NCBI RefSeq assembly: GCF_932276165.1
Contig: NC_063999.1
Location: 3,970,501 to 4,034,500, forward strand
Direction: 5' to 3'
Length of the DNA: 64,000 nucleotides
Source of the DNA: Plutella xylostella
Taxonomy: Eukaryota > Arthropoda > Insecta > Lepidoptera > Plutellidae
Part shown: positions 11,730-21,105 of the stretch, one piece after another
Layout: every line of letters starts with the position of its first letter
Position numbering within the stretch: the first letter of the stretch is position 1
Made by a program: the position numbers and the translations under genes
Notes under the pieces: generated by a model
What the model was told of the DNA's origin: nothing
Seen by the model: only the letters and a program-made list of their open reading frames with translations
The model's database searches: none

Positions 11730-11907
11730 ATAATGTTTGTAGTCTGGCGCCTTTCGGCGATGAAATTCTTTTGCATCCCACATGCTGTAATGATCAGGCC
11801 TTGTTTTGACGACTCTGACTTTCCTTTCAACAGGATTAATATATTCATTCATTACCTACTGCCTCTTTTTCGATCGCCAAATCATCAATATCATCGAAAA
11901 TATCCAT
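11730..11907 (-). pseudogene. HARBI1-like transposase N-terminus remnant (element A)
   Basis: Reading leftward from the ATG at 11907 gives MDIFDDIDDLAIEKEA and then a stop. In another frame the homologous continuation (NEYINPVERK, RPDHYS, WDAKEFHRRKAPDYKHY) follows. This acidic N-terminus followed by a D-x-x-E-F-x-x-R block is typical of Harbinger transposases. The DDE nuclease is absent. The counterpart at 14454-14609 keeps the frame for 51 codons. Confidence 0.6.
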
Positions 11908-12444
11908 TGAAAAGACGATTATTCTCTGCGCTTGTATAGTTTAGAATTGGTATAAACACAAAAAAGAACTTACTTAATAACCTCAAATGTCAAATTATCA
12001 ATCGAATAAGCACTATCTGGCGGCTCAAGCAGCAGATAGATTTATTCTCCAGTTAACTGAGTTATTGGACGAATAAGTTCTATCTGACGGTTGAAAAATT
12101 CAATATTTCGCTATCTGTCGAATAAACGCTATCTGGTTGTCTATCTGAGCATTGAAAAATTGGCCCTTAAACAAATAACCTCCCACTTCTCCGTAGAACG
12201 TAAAAGCTCTTTTTCGAATATGACGTACTTTATTTTAATTTTCGATAAAAACGATTACCAACAAACAAAAATGTTGATACTTCATTTGGAATTTTGTGTA
12301 GATAGGTACTTATATTTTTTATTTATTTGAAGAATTTTAACCTGTGAGCTCCCAAAAGCGCGATATCGCTCGAGAAACAACAGATCTTTACTGAGTCGGA
12401 TTTCACGAGATTCAACCGACTAACTTCTCATTTTCCCTCCTTAG

Positions 12445-12721
12445 GCGACGCCGACATGGCTCTGAAGCAGGGCAGCGGCACCGGCAAAGTGCACTTCGGG
12501 GGCCTCGACGATGTCTCCCTCTATGGCACGCCGGTGGAGCCCGCGCCGCCCGCGTCCGACGCCAAGCAGGGCTTCCTGCGCAACCAGCTGCAGGCGCTGT
12601 TCCAGCCCACCGACAACAAGCTGGCCATGAAGCTGTTCGGCTCCAAGAAGGCGCTCATGAAGGAGAGGATCCGGCAGAAGGCGGCCGGCCACTGGGTCAT
12701 ACATCCGTGCAGTAGTTTCAG
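12445..12721 (+). CDS. Ih: HCN (Ih) channel exon 2: N-terminal cytoplasmic region up to S1
   Basis: The exon follows a good pyrimidine tract and acceptor (TTTTCCCTCCTTAG, AG at 12443-12444) and ends at 12721 before GTTGGT. It is GC-rich, with strong codon bias unlike the flanking AT-rich introns. It encodes about 92 residues: a Gly-rich start, GGLDDVSLYGTP, an acidic/Pro linker, then the conserved block FLRNQLQALFQPTDNKLAMK, LFGSKKALMKE and a terminal W-V-I-H-P-C-S-S-F-R. These are hallmarks of the HCN N-terminal domain (ion-transport N-terminal family) just before transmembrane S1. The last Arg codon is split AG|G and completed by exon 3. HCN channels are tetrameric plasma-membrane cation channels that open on hyperpolarisation, are modulated by cAMP, and set rhythm and resting potential in neurons. 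The exon has its own in-frame Met at 12456. Inverted Harbinger elements lie on both sides. Confidence 0.95.
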
Positions 12722-13639
12722 GTTGGTGTTGGCTTTTGTTTTTTTACGGTTATGGTCAGATTTTATCATTGAAGAATATAAGGTTAGGTAAGTTAAGGTA
12801 TGCGGTGAAGATTACTTTCGAGTAAATAGACGACTTGTTTAGCCTTATTATTCTTTAATGGTGAAATTGGGCCTTCTATCATAATAATATAAATATTGGT
12901 TGCAAACGTCGATAGGGCTCCAAAAGTCCCAAGGACTTAGTAACAGATGTAACTTCAGTTTGTAATAAGTAAATAAACTTCCTTATAAGTACAAAGCACA
13001 ATCATGTGTTTATGAAGTGACACAAATCTGCATACACTTTAATGATTTGTTTACTTTTCCTAACTGCCCGCAAAGTAATTATCCACCTACACATGGTCGG
13101 CTCATTAGCTCATTACAGAAACATTTTCAGGAATATCTATACAAACGTGACAAGAGCTTCTTTACCGTGCTTTAAAATAATATAAGATCTTTACCCGTCT
13201 AAATTAAGGCAACAATTTCAGGTCCCATATTGAAGAACAATCACAATCTGACTAATACCAAAAAAAATTACACCTTATTTCTGACTACCTTTTTCAATTT
13301 GTCCATATTTTTTTACTTCTCATACTACCTATAAATTTATAGCATATTCATATCCATCAGCTATTATGTAGATATTGGTCAGAACAAATCCTGCTGCATA
13401 TGCATTATGTGCAGAGTGTACCTATACTGCAATAGTTTCAGATAGTGTATCAAAGATGAAGATTATATCGTCTATGATAGTTGACCCCGATACTGGCCTG
13501 TCCTATTTGCATAGCTTTCGAATATCAAATGACCGTAGAGCCTTTGATCACTCTAGTATACGCGTTAGTACTACAAGTCTATAACCTAAGTGAAACAGCA
13601 GAGAGGATTACGTATTTTGTATTCCTTTGAATAAGGACT
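12722..13639. other. intron 2 sequence right of exon 2; nothing recognised
   Basis: AT-rich with no gene. A short ORF at 13375-13584 shows no domain. Confidence 0.55.
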
Positions 13640-13642
13640 TAA

Positions 13643-13754
13643 GGGCTTGTACTTGTACACAAAACTGCGACAGTAATCAAGCATTTGCCCTGAAAAACTG
13701 TCAAAACTGTCGCACATTTTTAAGATGTGACATCGCAGTTTTGTGTACAAGCCC
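13643..13754. mobile_element. PIF/Harbinger-like MITE, 112 bp
   Basis: GGGCTTGTACTTGTACACAA at the left mirrors TTGTGTACAAGCCC at the right, with TAA at 13640-13642 and 13755-13757. Inner palindromic parts include AAAACTGCGA/TCGCAGTTTT. No ORF. Confidence 0.8.
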
Positions 13755-14453
13755 TAATGCTAGTTGATATTAGATACATAATAGGTAATCTAATGCTGGT
13801 TACGAACCAGCTAAAGTAATAATATACTTATAATAAATCTAATTGATTTGTGGTCTTTTTAATGAAAATTAGAAGACTTGAAAAACGTAAATAGGATACC
13901 CTAACCAGCGAATAAATCAGCTTACTTTAACGTCTAAATTTTGATACCAAGCATACATGAGAATAAGATGGTCTGTTACATTATAATTTTTATGGCTTAT
14001 ATTAAATACTAATAAATATCATCGTCATCGTCATTCAGTTAACTGGGTCAGAATAATAATAAAGGTATTTTCAAATCGAATGTTATTCTGGAGGGAAGGA
14101 AGTCTCTGAGCAAAAAGGAAGAGAGAATTTAAAGAGCTATGTCTAAGCTAACAACCCTCTAGTGATTGGTTCATTTAGGGCCGATTTTTCAATGCTCAGA
14201 TAGACAGACAGATAGCGTTTATTCGACAGATAGCGATATATTCAATTTTTCAATCGTCAGATAGAACTTATTCATCCAATAACTCAGTTACCTGGAGAAT
14301 AAATCTATCTGCTGCTTGGGCCGCCAGATAGTGCTTATTCGATTGATAATTTGACATTGTTTGACATTTGAGGTTATTAAGAAAGTACTTTTTTGTGTTT
14401 ATACTTATACCAATTCTAAACTATACGAGCGCAGAGAATAATCGTCATTTTCA

Positions 14454-14609
14454 ATGGATATTTTCGATGATATGGCGATCGAAGAAGAGGCAGTAATGAA
14501 CGAATATATTAATCCATTTGAAAGGAAAGTCACAGTCGTCAAAACGAGGCCTGATCATTATAGTATGGGGGATGCAAAAGAATTTCATCGCCGAAAGGCA
14601 CTAGACTAG
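14454..14609 (+). pseudogene. HARBI1-like transposase N-terminus (element B)
   Basis: A 51-codon ORF starts MDIFDDMAIEEEAVMNEYIN and continues through VVKTRPDHYSMGDAKEFHRR before TAG. The acidic opening and the RPDHYS...EFHRR block are the Harbinger transposase N-terminal region. The DDE nuclease is missing, and the sequence runs into the other end of the element. It is oriented toward the Myb-like gene, as in element A. It is an internal-deletion relic, not a working enzyme. Confidence 0.65.
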
Positions 14610-14879
14610 AAACATTATGTTGATTAATTTTCAATCATTAATTTTATAAAACAGGAATGTAGCAGCACTTCCTTCATAAAAAAAATATTAAGGTACCTAC
14701 ATATAGTTTTTCATTTTACGATAAGTAGGTAACTTATGCTATATAAAAGTATCTAAGACATCCCTCCGGCTTGGCGGGATGATCTTCAATGTCCAGTAGT
14801 GGACTGCTATAGGCTGAGGAGAAAAGAGAGAAACCATCCAGTACTTGATAATAAAACATAGGTGTTATAATTATTTCTT

Positions 14880-15270
14880 TCAGTTTTTATTTGTTAATTC
14901 TAAATTAAGGATATGTTGAATGGTAATGCTGGAGCAAATGCCTAACACCTTTTCTTCTACATCGATAAATGGAGGTGCATTTGAGGGCCCACCTCCAGTT
15001 TTGTACATCTCCTGCCTTTGCAGGGAAGACTTCTTCTTCATTGTTTTTTTGATGCCCTCGTACTTTAACTTAAGGGTTTTCCATGAGCGGACACATGTGG
15101 TTATACCACTGGAGTTAAAAGAAAACTCAATTTTCTTCCATGCAGTCTCCTTATCTTTATTTGTTGCAGCATCGGTCTTTTTATTTTCTATGACATGTTT
15201 GAATTTATCTACCAAACTCACTACACAGTAACTTCAGCATTATTAAAATTCGCTAAACGCTCTCTTTTTT
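14880..15270 (-). pseudogene. Myb/SANT-like Harbinger accessory gene, nearly intact but interrupted (element B)
   Basis: On the minus strand, an opening MVSQKRERLANFN.AEVTV runs into a TAG. Then an open frame of about 113 codons (15221 to 14880) reads SLVDKFKHVIENKKTDAATN, KETAWKKIEFSFNSSGIT, RSWKTLKLKYEGIKKTMKKK and KTGGGPSNAPPF. The W-x-K-I and R-S-W-x-x-L-x-x-K-Y-x-x-I-K-K pattern is the Myb/SANT-like DNA-binding domain of Harbinger-associated proteins. Compared with element A, the early stop is the main lesion here. In an active element it would bind DNA with the transposase; this copy is probably silent. Confidence 0.7.
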
Positions 15271-15419
15271 GTGAAACCATTGTGATTCAAAAATAACAAA
15301 TTTAAATACCAAAATCAAAACAACCAAACCAAACAGTCAGTGAGGCTTGTGGCTTGACAGTGATAGTTGACACTGACAATTGAAATAGTAGTCTGTCCTG
15401 CTTTAGCACTAGTGTCTGC

Positions 15420-17002
15420 CATGGAAGTAATAATACAACAGGAATGCGCACTGCACCAAAAAAACGAGCCGACAGAGATAGTCAGCACGGAGCCCTCCAT
15501 CTCTTTCTATTTTTGGTGACCATAATTTTAGGTAATTCATGAGACATCACTTCTAATCTATCATGTCGCGAATAGGTGTCGATGGTCTCAAAGTCACCTA
15601 TTATTCGAATAATTCGATTGCAATGTAGGTACGAATGTATTTTGGTGATATGAAAATTGAGTAAACAAATGGGGTGAAGGTAAAATTTGTATAGATGTGT
15701 TGTTGCAGCGCAAACTGCAATGTAATATAAATAACTGACAATGATAAAAAGTCTTAGCAAAACTCTTTATTGTCAGGACTTTATTGTCAGGACTTTATAG
15801 TTCGACTGTAACGATAATAAACACTTGCGATGAATCGGGATTTATCATCGGGTTTAAAATGATGAAAATTTGCGGGAATTACTTGGAACCACCTTTGCTA
15901 TGTTTCTTCATTGGAAGGAAAGCTGAAATTTGGGAAAATATAATTTTAAGTAAATAAAATTAAGTTGGGTGTAGTGTTGACAAGAAAGTGTCAAAACAGG
16001 TTATAGTGCCACAAACTTATCTGTTCCGGTGACAGCTCAAGTAAATGTGTAATATTTCTTCATTTTATAAGATTTTAAGTTTGCCAGTAGTGGTAATTCG
16101 CTCTTGTGGTTTTAATAAACCCATCTAATCTATATCAATATATAATACATTAGTAAATAATGAGATATAGATCAATTTAGTTCGCTCTCACCGGAACAGA
16201 TAAGTTTGTCGCACTGTAACATTAAACGCAACTATGTACCTAAAACGTGTTTACTCTGTGGGTGTTCCGTTTACATAGTCTAGTTGATGAAAATCATAAG
16301 ATTTAAAAAAAAAATATCTGAACCTAAGTGCTTCCGCCGGTTTTAAGCTTGATAAATTATCTTATCATACTCATCTATCACCAAAAAAATCAACAGCTCA
16401 TAACTTTACTTTACCAGCCTTATAAGATAAAAAACAGCCACAATAATACCTAATGATACTTAGGTATAAAATTAAACAAAAAGTTGAATGAAACAGGTCC
16501 TAATTAATGGAAAATGATTCAAAAGTACGAATGAATGGTCACCCTAACCATAACGTCTCTCACAACAGTATCAACGTCATCCGTCATCTTGACAACTTCG
16601 GTCTTGTCGTAAAGTATTTAGAAAAACTACCAATATTTTTTATGAAATTATTATTCATACAGATACCAAATATTTCATTAAAATTACATGTTTATAATGA
16701 TTTATTATAAATTTGTTTTTGAAAATGATATGACATACAGTAGTCTATGAGTTAATTTAATATTTTTTTGCATAGCTCTCTTCGTACAAAATCTACTAAA
16801 GTTTACACAACTAAATCCTGGCAATTGTTAGAAAGAGAGGAAGGGCTCTGTGGTAACCCTCTCTATAGGCTCGCGGCCTCTTTCACTTCGAATATAAATC
16901 TTAAGGTGAATTCGTTAGTTCTATTTTTGTTTGCATCATTTTGGTGAGTTTCCAAAGGCGTTTCCAATTTAGGCGCATTCCTGTTGTTATATTACTTCCA
17001 TG
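15420..17002 (+). mobile_element. hAT-like non-autonomous element, copy 1 (left half of composite)
   Basis: It starts CATGGAAGTAATAATACAAC and ends with the near complement TTATATTACTTCCATG at 17002. The 8 bases before it, GTGTCTGC (15412-15419), are repeated only after copy 2 (18381-18388), not after copy 1. There is no transposase; an ATG ORF at 16507-16710 recurs in copy 2 but is a repeat-borne frame with no domain. A smaller TA-flanked MITE (16004-16216) is nested, and about 21 extra bases sit before the right TIR. Confidence 0.75.
16004..16216. mobile_element. TA-flanked MITE nested in hAT-like copy 1
   Basis: The left end TAGTGCCACAAACTTATCTG is mirrored by the right end CAGATAAGTTTGTCGCACTG, with TA at 16002-16003 and 16217-16218. 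Copy 2 has the empty site (AACAGGTTAACATTAAACG near 17618), which proves the insertion and its 2-bp duplication. Confidence 0.85.
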
Positions 17003-17074
17003 TATTTTTTTTTCCCTATTCTGTGTGTCAATGTCACATTGAAATTTATTCTCTTTGACACTTTGACTGTCACG
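17003..17074. other. 72-bp spacer between hAT-like copies 1 and 2
   Basis: It contains an inverted stretch (TGTCAATGTCACATTG / CTTTGACTGTCACG) and is not part of Harbinger element A or B. Its flanks do not form target duplications with either neighbouring copy. Confidence 0.6.
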
Positions 17075-18380
17075 CATGGAAGTAATAATACAACAGGAAT
17101 GCGCACTGCACCGAAAAAACGAGCCGACAGAGATAGTCAGCACGGAGCCCTCCATCTCTTTCTATTTTTGGTGACCATAATTTTAGGTAATTCATGAGAC
17201 ATCACTTCTAATCTATCATGTTGCGAATAGGTGTCGATGATCTCAAAGTCACCTATTATTCGAATAATTCGATTGCAATGTAGGTACGAATGTATTTTGG
17301 TGATATGACAATTGAGTTAACAAATGGGGTGAAGGTAAAATTTGTATAGATGTGTTGTTGCAGCGCAAACTGCAATGTAATATTGATATGTTTTTTTTCC
17401 ATATCAATTAGATATTCCCAAGGTTTAAACTAGCAACAACAATCTGTCTTTTTACCAAATTCTACTAAGATGAACTGGTTTTAATTAGAGAGTTAGGATT
17501 GACGTAATAAATAATAAGATGAGCGAAATCAAACAACACACATGTTTATAATAAGTATAATACAAGTAAATAAAATAAATTTGGGTGTAGTGTTGACAAG
17601 AAAGTGTCAAAACAGGTTAACATTAAACGCAACTATGTACCTAAAACGTGTTTACTCTGTGGGTGTTCCGTTTACATAGTCTAGTTGATGAAAATAATAA
17701 GATTTCAAAAAAAAAATCTCAACCTAAGTGCTTCCGCCGGTTTTAGGCTTGATAAATTATCTTATAATACTCATATCTATCACCAAAAAAATCAACAGCT
17801 CATAACTCTTTACCAACCTTATAAGATAACAGCCACAATAATACCTAATGATACTTAGGTATAAAATAAAATAAAATAAAAAGTTGAATGAAGAGAGTCC
17901 TAATTAATGGAAAATGATTCAAAAGTACGAATGAATGGTCACCCTAACCATAACGTCTCTCACAACAGTATAAACGTCATCCGTCATCTTGACAACTTCG
18001 GTCTTGTCGTAAAGTATTTAGAAAAACTACCAATATTTTTTATGAAATTATTATTCATACCAATACCAAATATTTCATTAAAATTACATGTTTATAATGA
18101 TTTATAACAAATTTGTTTTTGAAAATGATATGATATACAGTAGTCTATGAGTTAATTTAATATTTTTTTTGCATAGCTCTCTTCGTACAAAATCTACTAA
18201 AGTTTACACAACTAAATCCTGGCAATTGTTAGAAAGAGAGGAAGGGCTCTGTGGTAACCCTCTCTATCGGCTCGCGGCCTCTTTCACTTCAAATATAAAT
18301 CTTAATGTGAATTGGTTAGGTCTATTTTTGTTTGCATCATTTTGGTGAGTGCGCATTCCTGTTGTATTATTACTTCCATG
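17075..18380 (+). mobile_element. hAT-like non-autonomous element, copy 2 (right half of composite)
   Basis: It has the same ends as copy 1 (CATGGAAGTAATAATACAAC ... TATTATTACTTCCATG). The block at about 17390-17580 differs from copy 1, while the rest is close. It lacks the nested MITE. It is followed by GTGTCTGC, matching the 8 bases before copy 1. Confidence 0.75.
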
Positions 18381-18431
18381 GTGTCTGCGCATGCTGCGCA
18401 TATACTTGTTTCATCTCTCCTGAGTTCAAAT

Positions 18432-19804
18432 CATGGAAGTAATAATACAACAGGAATGCGCACTCACCAAAATGATGCAAACAAAAATAGACCTAACGAA
18501 TTCACCTTAAGATTTATATTTGAAGTGAAAGAGGCCGCGAGCCGATAGAGAGGGTTAAGACAGAGCCCTTCCTCTCTTTCTAACAATTGCCAGGATTTAG
18601 TTGTGTAAACTTTAGTAGATTTTGTACAAAGAGAGCTATGCAAAAAAAATATTAAATTAACTCATAGACTACTGTATATCATATCATTTTCAAAAACAAA
18701 TTTATAATAAATCATTATAAACATGTAATTTTAATGAAATATTTGGTATTTGTTTGAATAATAATTTCATAAAAAATATTGGTAGTTTTTCTAAATACTT
18801 TACGACAAGACCGAAGTTGTCAAGATGACGGATGACGTTTTATACTGTTGTGTGAGACGTTATGGTTAGGGTGACCATTCATTCGTACTTTTGAATTACT
18901 TTCCATTAATTAGGACCTGTTTCATTCAACTTTTTGTTTTATTTTATACCTAAGTATCATTAGGTATTATTGTGGCTGTTATCTTATAAGGCTGGTACAG
19001 AGTTATGAGCTGTTGATTTTTTTGGTGATAGATATGAGTATTATAAGATAATTTATCAACATTAAAACCGGCGGAAGCACTTAGGCTGAGAAATCTTATG
19101 ATTATCATCAACTAGACTATGTAAACGGAACACCCACAGAGTAAACACGTTTTAAACTTATCTGTTCCGGTGACAGCTCAAATAAATGTCTAATATTTCA
19201 TAATTCTATAAGATTTTATGTTTGCTCGTATTGTTAATTCGCTTTTGCGGTGTTAATAAACCCATCTAATCTTTTATAATATACAATTCATTAGTAAGTA
19301 ATGAGATATGGATCAATTTAGTTCGCTCACACCGGAACAGATAAGTTTGTGGCACTGTAGTTGCGTTTAATGTTAACCTGTTTTGACACTTTCTTGTCAA
19401 CACTACACCCAACTTAATTTTATTTACTTAAAATTATATTTTCCCAAATTTCAGCTTTCCTTCCAATGAAGAAACATAACAAAGGTGGTTCCAAGTAATT
19501 CCCACAAATTTTCATCATTTTAAACCCGATGATAAATCCCGATTTATCGCAAGTGTTTATTATCGTTACAGTCGAACTATAAAATACATTCGTACCTACA
19601 TTGCAATCGAATTATTCGAATAATAGGTGACTTTGAGACCATCGACAGTTATTCGCGACATGATAGATTAGAAGTGATGTCTCATGAATTACCTAAAATT
19701 ATGGTCACCAAAAATAGAAAGAGATGGAGGGCTCCGTGCTGACTATCTCTGTCGGCTCGTTTTTTTGGTGCAGTGCGCATTCCTGTTGTATTATTACTTC
19801 CATG
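18432..19804 (-). mobile_element. hAT-like non-autonomous element, copy 3, inverted
   Basis: This is the same family in opposite orientation, with its own perfect 8-bp duplication GTTCAAAT (18424-18431 and 19805-19812). It is therefore an independent insertion into Harbinger element B. Only 51 bases separate it from copy 2, giving a long inverted repeat. A truncated copy of the TA-type MITE sits at about 19153-19357. Confidence 0.8.
19153..19357. mobile_element. truncated TA-type MITE nested in hAT-like copy 3
   Basis: AAACTTATCTGTTCCGG begins it without the first bases of the TIR. The right end ACAGATAAGTTTGTGGCACTG is complete and followed by TA. Compared with copies 1 and 2, a few host bases (AGGTACA) are missing at the left. 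The site differs from that in copy 1, so it is a separate insertion. Confidence 0.7.
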
Positions 19805-19956
19805 GTTCAAATAGAAAAATCGGTAAGATAGTTATCTATGGAATAAATCACAATTGAAAAATGGTTAAACAACTACCAGGCCGATAAACAGCCAAATAAA
19901 ATTATTCGTTAGATAGTTATTTGACGTTTTATCCTGGCATTGAAAAACCGGCCCTA

Positions 19957-20057
19957 TACCCTTTTTCACGAGGAAAGACATCTGACAGGACCCTTATTAC
20001 ATTCGAATAAGGGTAGTTATTGTTTGTATCACATGTCTTTCCCCGTGAAACAAGGTA
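19957..20057. mobile_element. 101-bp MITE, copy 1 (TACCCTTTTTCACG family)
   Basis: TACCCTTTTTCACGAGGAAAG at the left mirrors CTTTCCCCGTGAAACAAGGTA at the right, with TA at 19955-19956 and 20058-20059. An inner palindrome CCCTTATTACATTCGAATAAG is present. An inverted second copy of the same length is at 22814-22914. Confidence 0.8.
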
Positions 20058-20059
20058 TA

Positions 20060-20298
20060 AGTGTTCATAAATCAGTCCTGAGGCACGAAGTTTCACTGAA
20101 GTACCTATAGCTAGTTGTCTTCCCAATATTATTAATATAGTAGCTTCAATTCATTAGAAGCGTAAAGTTTTTTTTAATAAAAGTACAGGATAAACAGTAC
20201 TTACATCTTAAAGTACAGAAACAAAACTTCAATCTTATCAGCAAAATCTAGCAATTAGAATAAATGCAATATACCTACAATCATATTTATATATATGT
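20060..20298. other. short intron stretch; nothing recognised
   Basis: AT-rich, no gene or repeat family identified. Confidence 0.5.
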
Positions 20299-20300
20299 TA

Positions 20301-21103
20301 CTGTAAAAGCCCGAACAACGGTAAATCCTAGGATTTACCAATAAATCTTAGGATTTACCAACATGAGTTGGTAAATGTAAGGATTTGTGAAAATGGGTCA
20401 TTTTTTTTGAGCTTTTACCATTAGAATTTGGTAAATGCTAGGTTTTACCACTGACACCTAGTAAAAGTTGGTTTTGGGAATAAAACAAAGATTAATTATT
20501 ACCTATTCATTTATTTCAATCAAAAACTTAAATTTTTTTTTTTCAGAATTTATATTATTTTTTATGAACAGTCATTTTAAAACCTTTAAATCAACATAAT
20601 TATCTTAACAATGTGTAATAATCATATATTTTTTCATTTTGTAATTATTATCCCCACGGGGCACGGGTCTCCTTCCAATGAAGGAAGGGTTTCGATCTAG
20701 TCCACCACGCTGGCCTAGTGCGGGTTGGTGGACCCCAACACAAGCAAGCTTGTGCTGAGCGAGTTGTCGGGAAAGTGGGCAACCCGACTGTCAGACGTTT
20801 TCAAGCCGCCCGAAGGCCTCTGACTAGGCTTAACGATTGCTGCCGAAGCAGCAACCGGGACCCACGGCTTACGATCACTGAAGCCCGCTCGACTACGGAC
20901 GCTTTGTTCGACTACGGAGGTTATAAGTTATAACCTGGCTTTTTCAACATTTACCGTGCCTTAATGTAAATCCTAAGATTTACCAAGTGAATAGTGGTAA
21001 AAGTGCGAATCGCAAAATCTTTCGGGCTTTTACTATTAAGAGTTGGTAAATCTTAGGTTTTACGCGTAAATCTTAGGATTTACCGTTGTTCGGGCTTTTA
21101 CAG
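20301..21103. mobile_element. TIR element with repeated CCTAGGATTTACC motifs
   Basis: Left CTGTAAAAGCCCGAACAACG and its exact complement at the right are flanked by TA; the symmetry extends a further 8 bases outward on both sides. The subterminal regions hold several GGTAAATCYTAGGATTTACC-type palindromes. The centre carries an unrelated dispersed repeat (20650-20930). There is no transposase ORF. Class: TA-targeting DNA transposon, superfamily uncertain. Confidence 0.7.
20650..20930 (+). repeat. dispersed lepidopteran repeat (GTCCACCACGCTGGCC family), copy 1
   Basis: A GC-rich block reads GGCACGGGTCTCCTTCCAAT, then CCACCACGCTGGCCTAGTGC, then CAAGCCGCCCGAAGGCC, then CGACTACGGACGCTT. It is closely repeated at 57793-58175. 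Both sit in AT-rich surroundings and have no ORF with a known domain. This is probably a retroposed non-coding piece; I cannot give the family with certainty. Confidence 0.6.
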
Positions 21104-21105
21104 TA

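Larger units (their letters stand above)
10735..12167 (+). mobile_element. Harbinger-type element A, non-autonomous, upstream of exon 2
   Basis: Left end GGGCCGATTTTTCAATGCC and right end GCATTGAAAAATTGGCCC are inverted repeats. TAA lies at 10732-10734 and 12168-12170 if the last T is counted as element. Inside are the broken starts of the two genes typical of PIF/Harbinger transposons: a Myb/SANT-like protein (+ strand, 11061-11475) and the N-terminus of a HARBI1-like transposase (- strand, 11730-11907). A shared LINE-3'-like fragment (CTACTGGACATAGAAG, about 11540-11590) lies between them. The nuclease core is deleted. The element is a near copy of element B (14178-19954) in the opposite orientation. 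Confidence 0.8.
14178..19954 (-). mobile_element. Harbinger-type element B, inverted copy of A, carrying nested hAT-like elements
   Basis: Left end GGGCCGATTTTTCAATGCTC and right end TTGAAAAACCGGCCC match the ends of element A in reverse orientation. It keeps the same internal order (HARBI1-like start, LINE-like fragment, Myb-like gene). It was later opened by a composite hAT-like insertion (15420-18380) and a separate hAT-like copy (18432-19804). Host element sequence resumes at 18389-18431 and 19813-19954. The right target site is obscured, because a TA-targeting MITE (19957-20057) inserted directly at the element edge. Confidence 0.8.

Noticed and set aside
12441..12769. Minus-strand ORFs over exon 2
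   Set aside because: Shadows of the GC-rich channel exon on the + strand.
16507..18107. Two near-identical 66-67 codon ORFs (MENDSKVRMNGHPNHN...)
   Set aside because: They recur because they lie in hAT-like copies 1 and 2; the inverted copy 3 breaks the frame, and there is no domain.
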